From Termitomyces sp. T153 (taxonomy: Eukaryota > Basidiomycota > Agaricomycetes > Agaricales > Lyophyllaceae): a DNA stretch of 64,000 bases. Every line of letters starts with the position of its first letter. Position 1 is the first letter of the stretch. A program made the translations under genes and the position numbers. The notes under the pieces are model-generated. The model was not told the DNA's origin, searched no databases, and worked only from the letters and a program-made list of their open reading frames with translations. The stretch spans positions 1,054,001 to 1,118,000 of the forward strand of contig JACKQL020000004.1 in NCBI GenBank assembly GCA_018296165.2, given 5' to 3'. Below, piece by piece: positions 32,421 through 44,034 of this stretch.

Positions 32421-33605
32421 ATGGCTCGGGTGTTGAGTTCTCCAAGATTGACGACGACGGTATCGGCGGGTATGTTTAGAGCGTGCTGGGCGCAACGTGA
32501 GTGGTTTTGGAACGGTTTTAGCCTTGCTGATGTATAGAATCACTAGCCTCGCGAATAATCGTATCTTCGAGTTCACATTCTTCACTTCACACCTCGGCTG
32601 TCCTACGCGGTCAGTCGTCGCGCCAGCATGTCGCGCGTGCAATAAGAAAGTCCAACATCGTGAAGCAAGAAGAGCGTCAGAGAGAAGCCCAAGAAAATAA
32701 GCCTCATGTTATCCTGGGTATGCGACGAGGTAAAGAGGGGGAATGGGAAAAATGTCTCCTCGCAAAAATTCTCATCACTGAGGAGGAACTGGGCATAAGC
32801 AACGAGCTTGTACCCACAGAACAAACTATAGGAACTGTATACCTTCCGAAGCAATTCAATTTCGGCGTCGGCGAGGCGGAGAAGCAGCTGCTGTTCAAGT
32901 CATTACCTATACTCACTTCGATGGGCGGGAAGGACTATGTGAAGGACAAGAAGAGGACGGAGGATGCAATTTCTGCGACGAACAGCACGGGGACGAGGGA
33001 TGCAATCCCTGCGACGGACAGCACGGGGACGAAGGATGCAATCCCTGCGACGGACAGCACGGGCACGGGGAATGCAATCCCTGCGACAAACAGCACGGGG
33101 ACGGGGGATGCAATCCCTGAGTACGTTTCAATTGAATCGCTCGAAGAGGAGCAGAATGTTTGGAGGAAGAACATTGTGAAGGAACACGGAAAAGCTAATG
33201 CTTTTGCGAGAGTCATAGACCTCCGGAATGCAAACGCGGCTGGTATTGCATACGAGAATCGCAGACGTATTATTGAGGCCTTTTCCACACCCCAAAACCC
33301 GTTTGACCCAGGTCGTTCTGAGGTTCAAGGCTCGTGGTACTCTCCCGTTATTATTCCTAATGTTGATCTGATGCACTATGTCTTTATCTACAGCGGCCCT
33401 TCTAACATACAGGATTCGAAATCTATGGAATCATTTGACGACATTTAAACGAGACCTTGGGAACCTTCGTGGCCTTCGTATGCTTGTACATCAACGCGCA
33501 AAGATTCTGAGGTATCTGAAAAAGGTCGACCAAAACCGATATGAAATTGTCCTTCAACAGCTAGCGCTGGAGCCAGAAAGTGTCGAGGGGGAGTTAGTGG
33601 TGTAA
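32421..33605 (+). CDS. Mitochondrial small-subunit ribosomal protein uS15m
   Basis: Three exons: 32421-32496, 32547-33329 and 33394-33605, giving about 356 residues. An alternative acceptor at 32537 adds three residues and a 41-nt intron. The N-terminus MARVLSSPRLTTTVSAGMFR is a basic, Ser/Thr-rich mitochondrial targeting sequence; exon 2 continues SLHTSAVLRGQSSRQ. The C-terminal exon holds the uS15 fold: ALLTYRIRNLWNHLTTFKRD, RGLRMLVHQRAKILRYLKK and QLALEPESVEGELVV. The exon 2/3 joint (SEVQ to AALLTY) works only with a GC-AG intron (CAAG/GCTCGT). The middle carries an in-frame 36-bp minisatellite (32963-33118). The gene is divergent to NOG2. Confidence 0.9.
32963..33118 (+). repeat. In-frame coding minisatellite in uS15m, 36-bp unit
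   Basis: Units begin at 32963, 32999, 33035, 33071 and (partial) 33107. Each encodes twelve residues of the form DAIPATDSTGTK, with variants DAISATNSTGTR, DAIPATDSTGTG and NAIPATNSTGTG. Because 36 is a multiple of three, copy-number change keeps the frame. The insertion lies between the conserved N-terminal segment and the uS15 domain, where tolerance is expected. Confidence 0.93.
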
Positions 33606-34318
33606 TCTATAAGACTAATAGTAATAATGCGAGATTGCTCTGATCCTTTACGACCACGGGACGTAGATGGATATTCAGAAGTGATAATAATACGGGATAA
33701 TTGTAGTAGCAGGGTTTTCGATGGAGATAACGACTTAGACAGTAGCTTTTCCATACCTCAAGACCTTGTGTCTATTTCACTTCTGACTGAAGGTACGATA
33801 ACCTTGCAAAATGCGCATTGAGACATGCGTGCAGATAACGAGAATGAATGCAATGATATGGGCGTGCTTTGAGTGTTGTGTGAAAGAAGTTTCTCCGCAG
33901 ATTTATTTGCGGCGTGTGTAATTGGCGTGGTCACGCGGCAGCATGGAGATGCTACATAGTTTTTACAGGTTTGGGGGAGGGGTGTAGGGGCGTGTGACAG
34001 TCGCATGTGCTCCGCGGAGTAGCAGTATGGGATGGGTCAAACCACTTAAAGTACTACCCCTTCCAGAATTTTGTGTCATCTATCTATATTCTGAATCAAA
34101 ATCGTTGTCCATATTGACTCCACAGGTCCATTATCAGGGCAGCCAGTGGTGTGATTAATTCGAAGCTGCGAAATGAAATATATCGAGAAGGGCAGATGAG
34201 TGAATGAAGAAGTTCCAAGAGTGAATGATTTAAAATTTCAAGGTCGGCCATGACTTGCGGAAAGAAATGATATTTCTTGAGTCCAAAGAGTTCTCGAGTG
34301 CCGGTTCCCTCTCTCAGG
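33606..34318. other. Boundary DNA, nothing recognised
   Basis: Between uS15m and the DIRS remnant. Short frames only. From about here rightwards CpG becomes rare. Confidence 0.4.
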
Positions 34319-36148
34319 TCAAGCCATGGCTGTGTAGTCTTGAAGAGCTGGAGGCTTGAAAGGCACAAAGTGAATGTGATACATGTGAAGAAGGGAAGAA
34401 AGGTGGAGGATCCAAGATGGATCATTTTTGATGTACAATTTGTATGACTCACCGCGCCACCGGCCTAACAGCTGTATTTCATAACCCGAGTACCCTGCGG
34501 CTGCGACTGCGGAAGCTGCACCCTGTCTGAAGTTGTGTCCTGCATACTTGTTGGGGTTGATGCCTGCTTGGAATAGCACTTTGTGGGATGGTGCTGACAA
34601 AGTACTGGTAAGAGGGGGTTTTGCCATCTGGCTGTCCAAAGAGGGGTGCAGTGTTCACTTCAATACATGTAATACTAAACATTCGGATTAACATCGTATC
34701 GATATATGAATCTGTATGGATTGTGAGGTTTAAATTGGCTGAATGGTATCACAGTGTGCGTCAGATCACAGCCTTTGACCTGGATAACACCCCTTGATAC
34801 TTACACATATATTGAGATTGCTGGATGTTTGCAAAATAATATAGTAGACCCCACAAAGCACTCACGTTGAGGAAAAAATAAATTGTAATCTAAGGATGTC
34901 TCCCATTTGCTCATTTTAGAAAAATTATAAAAAGAATATATATATTGCAACTCATGATGACTTTGGAATATCATGAATTCAGATACCAAATAAGGTGTTA
35001 GCATACTACTCAGAAATTATTCCTGTGAGATCTCATGAGTACTCTGTGGTGGCCATGTTTGACCATAAATTCTAGCTGCCTTTTTTGTGATGTTGCCTAC
35101 ATGAGGCAACTTGGTGTGCAGGGCTTTTGAGGGTGGTGATGGGGCAGGTGAGGTGTTCAGGCATGGCTGCCACAGTGATAGTGATGCCCTTTTGGAAGGG
35201 GTCAGTTTCAGTGGCAAGTAGGATGAATCTGGCATGTGTGGCATTTTTGCAATCGGGAAGAGCTGAATAGAGTTCCATGAGAGGTTAAGGCTGGGATTAT
35301 ACTTACTGCTTTTCCCACTGTAAATTTCCCACTCTGCAAGAGACCAGAGTAGGCCAGGCAGCATGCTGCATATATTGTGGTATGGCCTGGGGTGATGCTG
35401 GGTTTGAGGTGAGCAAGGAGGGCAGAGAGTATGAGGAGAGTGATGGGCTGAATGGGGCAGCAGTCACATTTCCCATGGTACTGCTTGATGCTTCTGATAA
35501 GGTGCTGGACCAGCAGGGATTTGGTAGCAGAAAAGGACAGGTTAGCATTGACATGGAGGGAGTGTACTACAGACAAGTAGGCCTTGATTGTTTTGGGTTG
35601 AATGTGGCCACCAAGGCTTGCAACCCAGTCAAGGATGGCCCTTTCAGAGACAGGGAGGATTGAGCCATTGGCATTGTAAAGATTGTTGTCAAGGAGGAAT
35701 CGGCATTGGCCTATGGAGTAGGTGTGCTAAGTGCTGACCACAACCCTCTATCATAAGTAAAATGCAATGGTCTGGGGGTTTGCAGTTTTTCTGGTACTTA
35801 CCAAGCTGGAGGTGCTTCAAGGCTGGCTTCTTGTTGAGCCAGGAGGCAGTGGAGAACATGCACGTAAAAGAAAAACAGGAAGCAGCATCAGCAACAGAGT
35901 GCTCAAAAGATGAAAGCCACTTAGAGGAGAAAGAGAAGTCAAGATGGCAAGCCAAGGTGATCAGGTGCTTGACAAATTTCATTGTAGTCACAGACCTAAT
36001 CAATTTGTTCTGGATTGCATTAAAAACAGCTTTGTTATCAACATGAAAGACAACATAATGACCCTTGAAAGACTTGTTTCAGCATAGAATTGCATAGACC
36101 ACTGCAAACATTTCTTTGACTTGGATGTGTTCATGTTAGAGGTGGCAA
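34319..36148 (-). pseudogene. DIRS-type retrotransposon remnant: RNase H then tyrosine recombinase
   Basis: Read from right to left. An RNase H-like stretch with KEMFAVVYAILC, GHYVVFHVDNKAVFNAIQNK and LDFSFSSKWLSSFEHSVADA (36120-35800) precedes a tyrosine-recombinase region. That region has TDPFQKGITITVAAMPEHLT (35200-35130) and, after an AT-rich interruption at about 34700-35000, APLFGQPDGK. It then has YAGHNFRQGAASAVAAAG...IQLLGRWRGESYKLYI, which retains the H-x-x-R, W and nucleophile tyrosine. RNase H followed by tyrosine recombinase instead of an integrase is the DIRS arrangement. Frames shift and stop repeatedly, CpG is nearly absent and no reverse-transcriptase core remains. The segment may continue about 100 bp to the right of the solo LTR that interrupts it. 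Confidence 0.75.
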
Positions 36149-37302
36149 TGTCAGGTTCCACTGACCCCGGGGGCTCAGCTGCACTGGGCGAGTCCTTACT
36201 AGGCGGGCGTGATCCCCTTGCACTGGTAACCGAACACTCGAAGACGTTTCGGGCACTGATGGCTCATGCGGATAGTTGGTGGGGTGTGATCCGGATGGAC
36301 TCGGGGAGGTCCGGAGAAGTCGGATTGCGAGGAAACGAGACGGTCTTGGCAGGGTTCAGGCAGAAGACCATATGGGAGATTCGCGGAAGCGAAGGGGTAG
36401 GCGGCTGTGTGATCAATGGGAACGGAGCCCTGGTTTGATGGGAGATCATTTGGAGTTGATGGAGTCTGGGACCGAGTGAAGAGCGAGGTTCGGACCTGGT
36501 GAAGGAGTGTCGGGGTTTGTAATCATAATTGCGGAGTTCGTGAGGTCGTTAGGGTTGACGAGGGCTTGGGCACAATGGCCAGACGGAGTCACCGAGACAG
36601 CGTCAGACGAAATGGGATGGGGTTGATATGGAACAAGAGTAGATTCGAATAGAGATACGAAACGATAACGAGAACGATAACGAAATGGAGACGAGACAAG
36701 ACCGGGAGACTGAGATAAGACCGGGAGACTGAGATAAGGCCGGGAGACTGAGATAGGAAAACGAGACACAAAACACGAGAAGGAAACAATCAGACCATAG
36801 GTAACGTTAAGCAATATCAAGACTAGAGTACGAAGAGCTACTCGATGACTTATATACTGACTACTGGAGAACTTTGGGGTATGTCGGCTGCGGCGGCGGG
36901 GCTTGGCGGAGCTCGACGGAGTGGGCGGGTGTTGGTTGTGATCGAGGATCGGGCCACGCTGATACGTTGATGGGATCATTGGGGAATGCGGGTCGCCCCG
37001 AGGTTGTCGTGATACTCCGGAATAAGTCGGAGGAACCAGGGTGTTGAGTTGATGATGGGTGGCAAAGATCGGGAACAGCGGGGGTGGTTCTCAGGGTTTG
37101 GGAGACCCAGGGTAAGTGTCAGTGGCTGCGGGGAAGGCACTGAAGTTGGCCAGGGGGCCATCGGAGTTAGCCAGGGAGGCGTCGGAGTTAGCCGAAATAG
37201 GTGTGGGGCATGGGCGGAAGTTCGGCGGAGCGTTGGGGTTTTTTTTGGGGGTTTGGGGGGTTGATGGACGATGTGCGGGGTTTTGGGGGACGGGTTGTGA
37301 CA
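36149..37302 (-). mobile_element. Solo LTR of the nested-element family
   Basis: 1154 bp, TGTCAGGTTC to GGGTTGTGACA, collinear with the LTRs at 6910-8074 and 11561-12724 and in the same orientation. It is flanked by the perfect 5-bp target duplication GGCAA (36144-36148 and 37303-37307). No internal sequence is present, so it arose by recombination between the two LTRs of an insertion. It keeps the TATATAAG box (minus strand, about 36845-36852) and an 11-of-12 match to the self-priming 12-mer. Its CpG-rich composition contrasts with the old DNA around it. Confidence 0.96.
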
Positions 37303-37559
37303 GGCAAGGACAATTGGCAGCAAATCACTCTGCCTCAAAGTGGCCACACTGTAAGAGCAACCTCTGGAGGCTGTGGCTTAATCACACAACTTGCAGAGGG
37401 AGATCCAAAGTTTATTCAGAAGTTCTAGAGTTTTAGCTACTCACCTGGCAGAGGGAGATCCAAAGAGAACAAGTCTAAGGATTCCCAATGCCAGTGTTTG
37501 GAAAATTTACTTTAGAGCTTCTGGAAGAAACATTCAACAATAACCAAATCTAGAATCTG

Positions 37560-40500
37560 ACCCAAAAACAGGAGTATCCACATTACCAGAGAGAACCCCT
37601 GAAAAATCCTGGAAAGAAAAGCTAACTCTGGTGATTCCATCTAAAGTTGCACCAAAACTGGATCTACCTTTTGAGAAGGTTCCAGCCCTCAATGAGGGAC
37701 CAGACTTGCCAGTGCAGGACACCATTAAAAGTTCCTTAATAGGAACAAGGAAGGAGTGGGATAGGACCATTGATAGGCTCTGGGAGGCTACTGTACCTTT
37801 CAGTACTGGAGAACTGTTAGATGTGGCTCCTGGATTAAGAGAAGCAATTATACAAAAATTGATTCTCAAATCAGGGACTCAGTCTAGGGATCCCAATATC
37901 GCAAGGGTAGCAGTTCAACAGCAGACTGTAAGGGAGAAGAAACCACCTGACAAAGTAGATGTCAATGACCTACCAATGGCAACCTATTTCATTGCAGATG
38001 GGACATAGGATGATTTGCCTACTGGTGCAGTAGTGCATCATGATTGTGTAGCCACTTAGTTGAAAAATATCCCTCCAGGGGAAAAGCCAGTAGTGGTGTA
38101 TGTGGCTAGAGATTTGCAAGTGTTGAGATCCTTGAACCCCATTGTCAATCAGAGGGGGCAGGTGGAGACAATTCTAGATAGTGGTTCTCAGATAGTCTGT
38201 ATGGTACTAGATGATGCACTTTGTTTAGGAATGACTTGAGACCCAGACATATGCTTGAGGATGGAGAGTGCCAACAGTCAAGTGAATACATCAGTTGGTT
38301 TAGCCAAAAATGTGCCATTCACCTTTGCTAAAGGCTTCACTATTTATCTACAAGTGCATATCTTTGTCAAGCCAGCTTATACTGTCTTGTTGGGTTGTCC
38401 TTTTGACACACTGACAGAAAGCAACATACAAAACCTTCAAGGTGGCAGTGCCATCATAACTATCAGAAGTCCTAATACTGGTTGCTGGACAGCCCTACCC
38501 ACTCTTCAAAGAGGGAAGGTGCAAAAGGGAGGTGTTGGGGGAAAAGGAGAATGGAGAAGTAGTGGTAACTGGATACACTATAAGTAATAGTGGATTCAAG
38601 AACCAGGAGTTGAGAGATGTTTATCTGCAGGCCTTTGCTGCAGAGGGAGGTGTTGGAAAAAGAGATGAGAAGACATTGTCAGCCTATCTAAATGGGCAGC
38701 TGTGTCAGATACCAGAGAAGTTAGAGGAGATTTTAGTTCAGCAGGAAAGCCTAGAGTTAGAAGTAGGTGTGGGGGAAACTGCACAAGTATTTTCTAAGAA
38801 ATACAAACCTGTTGCTAGAAAGGTGAAACCTGTACTAGGGACCTCTCCTGAGGAGTTTAGAATTGAAAGGTGTATCACTGGAGATCCACTAGCAGACATG
38901 CCAAAGTTGGACCCAAACCCACCTGATTTCAAACCCACAGGAAGGTACACTGCTGAGTGCAAGGAGATCATTGACCAGGTACATGGTGATGGTTTCTTAT
39001 GGCCAGAGGAGATGAAGGCAGTACATCATCTAATGATGCTGCAAAATGAGGCTTTTGCATGGGATGATTCTCAAAGAGGTAGGCTTAAGGAGGAATTCTT
39101 GCCTCCTATGGTGATGCCAGTAATTCCTCACACCCCCTGAGTATTGAAGGACATTTCCATTGCTCCTGGACTCAGAGATAAGATCTGCCAGATGATAAAG
39201 CAGAAAATTGAGGCAGGAGAGTATGAGCCATCCAACTCTTCATACAGATCCCAGTGGTTTACAGTATTTAAGAAGGATGGTGAGAGTCTGAGAATAGTTG
39301 ATAGCTTGGAACCTTAAACAAAGTGACTACAGCACATTCTGGGTTGCCACCAGCAACTGAGGAATTAGCTAGTCATTTCACTGGCAGAGCTTGTGGAGGA
39401 ATCTTTGACATTACGTTCATCTTGAAAGATGAGATATCTCATGTAACTTGGCCATATATTGATGATGTGCCAATCAGAGGTCCACCTCACAGGTATGAAT
39501 TGCCAGATGAAGGCTATAAAGTTATTCCAGAAAATCCAGGCATCAGGAGATTTGTATGGGAACATCTGCAGAATGTAAACAGAGTGTTCAAAGAATCAAA
39601 TATGCTGGAGGAACCTTTTCTGGGAAGTAGTCAGTAGTCTGTGCAGATGACATTGTAGTGGTTGGACACAGGTGTTTCTATGAGGAACAAAAACCTGAGA
39701 CCAAGTGGTTGGCCATTGTTATGGGGTGGGGTGATTGCCAGGACAAGTCAGATGTCAGAGCTTTCCTAGGTACTTGTGGTACCTTTAAGATGTTCATTAA
39801 AGACTATGCCAAAGTGGCTGCACCCATCAACAAATTGACTCAAAACCACACACCATTTGTTTGAGGTGAGGAACAGCAGTCAGCAATGGCTCAGTTGAAG
39901 AAGTTGCTGGCTGCAAGTGCACCTCTAAAACCACTTGACTATGAGTCAGGAGGTTCAGTGGTCTTATCAGTTGACACTTCTTGGATGGCAGTGGGCTTTG
40001 GAATATTCCAGGAAGCTCCAGACAATCCTAAGCAATGCACTTGTGCTAAGCTAGGATCCATCACTTTGAATGAATGGGAGGCAAGATTCTCACAACCTAG
40101 AAGAGAACTTTATGGTTTGATGAGAGCCTTGCAAGCTAATAAATATTGGCTAGTTGGCTGTAGCAAGCTGGTAGTGGAGACAGATGCCAAGTATTTGAAA
40201 GGAATGCTAAGCAATCCTGGAGTAGGACCTAATGCTACCATCATGAGATGGATTGAAGATGTACTACTCTATCATTTTACTTCAAGGCATGTGCCAGGAA
40301 AAACCTTTAGTGTTGATGGCCTGTCTAGGAGGCTCAAGTGGCCAGGAGATGAGGAGTACCCACCTGTTAATCCAGAGTTGATAGACAATCCAAAGACTAT
40401 GCACTTTGAATATCCAGTTAAAACCAACAATGAACCAGGATGGGAGGATTGGGAACCCTTAGCACTTGAGGAGTTTGCAGATCAAATTGACACTAGAGGT

Positions 40501-40680
40501 GGCTATCTATGTGCAGTAGCCACTGAAGTATCAGATTTTAAACAAGAACTTGATAGAGCAAGGTCCCAAGAGGTGGAACATCAACATGACCAAGGAGCAA
40601 GAGTATGGCATTGCTCCCAGGTTTGTGATTGGCTGGAAGAAGGAAGCTCAAGGTGGTTGATGAAAAAGGAATAAGAAAAG
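37560..40680 (+). pseudogene. Ty3/gypsy retrotransposon pol remnant
   Basis: In order: an aspartic protease with ILDSGSQIVCMVLDD (about 38165) and YTVLLGCPFDTL, a linker with KYKPVARKVKPVLGTSPEEF and RYTAECKEIIDQVHGDGFLW, then the start of reverse transcriptase PSNSSYRSQWFTVFKKDGES (39230) and HSGLPPATEELASHFTGRAC. The RT core is deleted between GGIFD and the block VTWPYIDDVPIRGP, which holds the YIDD catalytic pair. RNase H follows with VLSVDTSWMAVGFG, FSQPRRELYGL, VVETDAKYLKGML and FSVDGLSRRLKWPGD. Frames are broken by stops (for example TGA at 38236 and 39138) and shifts. No integrase and no LTRs were found; CpG is almost absent. This lineage is common in agaricomycetes, by recollection. 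Confidence 0.85.
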
Positions 40681-40899
40681 GGAGTATACCTAAAGCTGGA
40701 AAAACTTTAACCTTTTTGAGTTGAAGTTTGCCCTTGGGTTTGGTCTGGGAATGAAAGAGGTGGAGGTTGAGTGTGTTGAAGCAATGAGCAAGATGGTCAA
40801 GTTTAGAAGCTATAACTTATGTCAGCTTTGCACTTGTCAGAATGGGCAGGAGATGGACCTAACATCTCAACATCCTGATCCTTAATATGATGCTTCTAC

Positions 40900-41500
40900 T
40901 AAAAAGCAGGCAAGGGATAAGGAATAAGGAAGAAGGAAGAGAAGAAAAAGATGAACCTCTTCAGCCTTGCATTTGCATTGAAGCTCACCATAGTTCTTCT
41001 CAATCTGAGTGACCACATTGGCAAAGGTTAAGAAGGACTGCATGTTGGCAGGATCATTGGCAGTGCTGCAATTGAGTGTAGGAAGTATGGCAGAAAGGCT
41101 GTCAAACAGACCCTTTTGCTCAGCAATGTGTGGAAAGTCAGCCTGATTGGCAAAATGCTGTAGCAAAAGAAAAGGATTGAGAGAAAGAGAGAAGAAAGGA
41201 AAGGGGAGAACTCACAAGTTGCATTGTGCCTAGGTATTGAGTGCAATCAGCCCCAGAGCCAGAAAAGGTGCTTGCAACTCCACAGATGCAAAAATGGCCT
41301 GTGCAAACATGGGAAACTGAAGGACAGCAAAGATGAACTGATTAGCATCACAATTAAGCAAGTGTTTGAGTATACCAAAGTTGTTGGGTGAACTCTGGGC
41401 AGGGTTAGGATGAGCAGATAAAGGGACACAAGGTAGCTTGGCAGCAGGACCAGTAGGGGTTCTACAAGGGGCAGTTGGAGTGGGGTGGTTTAATGCCATG
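40900..41500 (-). pseudogene. Unrecognised coding remnant with an intact intron
   Basis: On the minus strand a frame reading TGHFCICGVASTFSGSG.. and CTQYLGTMQL is joined by a canonical 58-nt intron (41158-41215, GTGAGT, long pyrimidine tract, CTACAG) to HFANQADFPHIAEQKGLFDS and LSAILPTLNCSTANDPANMQ. No family was recognised. Composition is CpG-poor like the neighbouring transposons, so it probably belongs to one, but which is unknown. Confidence 0.4.
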
Positions 41501-42218
41501 ACTCAAGGGTGGAAGGTGGTTTTGAGCACATCTTTATGGGATGGCAGGTGTGATTGAGGGCAAAGAAGGGAAAATTATCTTTGTCAAAAGAAAGAAAAAT
41601 TGCTTTCATTGAAGTTTTTGATATGATTGGGTGATGACAACATTTGGGGATGCATAGACCTGACTGGGGGCAGTCAGTAAAATGGTGTGGGGGAGGCAAT
41701 ATGCCTGTGTCATACCATGAGATAGGACAAAATGCTAGAGAGATACAAAAAGCCTAGATACCCAAAGAAAGCTGAAAACTGCAAGCTTTGAAAATGCCAA
41801 AAACTGTAGGCATAGGGCACATACCTGGTAAAGAAAGCCAATGAGCCCAGAAACATGCACCACAACAATGCCAGCAGAACAGTAGCTCTGATGTTGAGAG
41901 AACCTGATCATGCATTGATGGCTGATAAATGGCTATGCTCAGCACCCTGGCTAGGAATCTAACTGGTTCTGAGGACAGCCATGGGTACCTATCACAATGA
42001 TACTGCCCCTACACCACAATCACACACTGTTTCCTATGCCAGGCCACCCAAACCCAAGTTGTCCACCATAACAAACCATGTGCAGACTGCTAGGGGAAGT
42101 TTGGGAAGAGGAAAAGACAGGTGGAAGGACATGGAGCTCACAAAAGCTGAGTAACACCAACCAAGCATGCCATATCAGCCCAGCCACCCAATGAAGATGC
42201 AAGACCAAGAAAAACCAT
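41501..42218. other. CpG-poor spacer left of the giant transposon
   Basis: No motif-bearing frame. The last three bases, CAT at 42216-42218, are the left target duplication of the element starting at 42219. Confidence 0.5.
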
Positions 42219-43878
42219 CACTGCTGAGGCCGGAACATGTTTCCCTTGGAAAAAGTGACAACAAAAGCTGTCATGCTACTTCCATGTCATTTTTTGGCAG
42301 GAAATATGTAAGCAACTTCTTGTAGTAAAATTAAGGAAATTTTATACCTTCATCCAAACCCTTTCCTGTGGCAAAATGATATCTCTTTACCACTCTCTAT
42401 CCATCATAAACAGCATGGAAATCTTTCTGATATTTCATTACATATTTCTTCAGAAAAAAGAAACCAAATTTACTTTCAAAGTATGCATCAAAAGATGGAA
42501 CCTTTTTCTTTCTATGTTTTTCTTTGATAATTTTATCCTTTTTCTTCTGTAAATGAATAATTGAAACTTGAAACAATTTTACAGCGGAAAATGTTCAGAA
42601 AAAAATAGAATATGTATTTTCACTCAAGAAAGGTCAAAGAAACAGAGATTGACTTGATCAGCAAGTCACTGAGGGAGTAGATTAGGAAGTCACCAGCAGC
42701 TCGGCATGGACATGAAGTGGGATACAACCTTAATAATAATTGTAGAGCAATCATAGGTACATGGGACACAATTGACAAAAACATAATCCAACACTCCTAA
42801 AGTCCCCAGTCGCATGAACAGGAATAACTGTACCATCATCTATTCTTTGGACGTCATTTTTGTCCATGAAGTTGATAACTTATTGAGCACATAAGAGAGT
42901 TTGAGGTTCTTAGACTTTGTAGATCTTGGTTTGCTTAGGGTTTCACAAAATATGTCGAGGAGATCCTGAGAGTTGATGATTGCCTTGAGGTGCACCAGTA
43001 AACACCCAGCAATAGGAAGGGAAGACACATGATATCAACTTTGAGAGTAGAGTAGGAGTGGACATCACAATGAGAAATGATTTGCCTCAGCTCCAGACTC
43101 TGGAACATCCCTGTCATCCACTTCTCAAGGAGCATGTGAATGTCAGAATCAGTGTCAAGTTGTCAGATAGTCAACACCAATGCTATATAAACCAGGTAGC
43201 ATGTGGACATACCTGCAATGATCATGATTATAAGCCAAATACTTGTAGAAGAATTTGGAAAAGTGACGCACAGCAGGCCTCATCCCTATTTCTTGCACTT
43301 CCCAACATGACCTCCACATACTGCATATCCATGACCTGCCACAAGATGACTCTCAATCGGCAGCTGTTGGTTCCCCAAGCTCAAATAACACTGCACCTCC
43401 TCATAACTTGAGATAATCATGTCCTTGTCGTATGTTTGTTGCGTAGTTGCTTGAAGTGAGAATGATTGTCTGTAGAGTTGGGGTTGAGGAGAAATGCAGG
43501 GACATTAATATTGAGAAAGAACAATTCATACACCAACACAAAAGTCACGTTCAAATAGGAGGCCTGCAGCAGGGAATTAGAGAATAGCTTGACCTTTCAG
43601 AGATGACATTAATTGACATATTGACGTGTACTGGCTGCCTGGTTGAAATTGTGTATGGTCACCATGCCTAGATTATGAGAAGTAAGCCGATTCCAAGATG
43701 AGTGAGAGAAGTGGGTCAAGAGAACAAGGAGTGTGATCGATATCGCCAATGATTGGCTAGGTGTTATTATCATCATCACGATGTTGATCTCTCCATGCTT
43801 CAAATATATATTGATCTCTCCATGCTTCAAATATTTATTGTCTGTCTACATCTATCTTTGAACATCAAGTGAAGTAAT
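42219..43878 (+). repeat. Left inverted arm of the giant transposon
   Basis: About 1660 bp, matching the reverse complement of 57848-59477. Frames of 62, 66 and 117 codons in the two arms translate identically, showing very low divergence. The left arm has an extra ~30-bp tandem repeat of ATTGATCTCTCCATGCTTCA near 43783-43830. No gene is recognised in the arm. Confidence 0.93.
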
Positions 43879-44034
43879 GGTTAATAATTTTGAAAATTTA
43901 TGCTGTCATGATTATACATCTGCAGAATCTAAAACAGTGTTTTCTAATGTGACATGGTGAGTTGATTGAAGGCAAATTTAAGACAATGGACTCACCCGGG
44001 ACAAGGATACTACAACGGTTGCATTCTTCCCTTC

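Noticed and set aside
34801..35004. Short AT-rich frame inside the DIRS recombinase region
   Set aside because: It interrupts the recombinase homology and has no sense of its own; probably inserted or drifted AT-rich sequence.
42840..43411. Open frames of 62-117 codons in the inverted arms as genes
   Set aside because: They appear identically in both arms simply because the arms are near-identical, and they show no protein family features.
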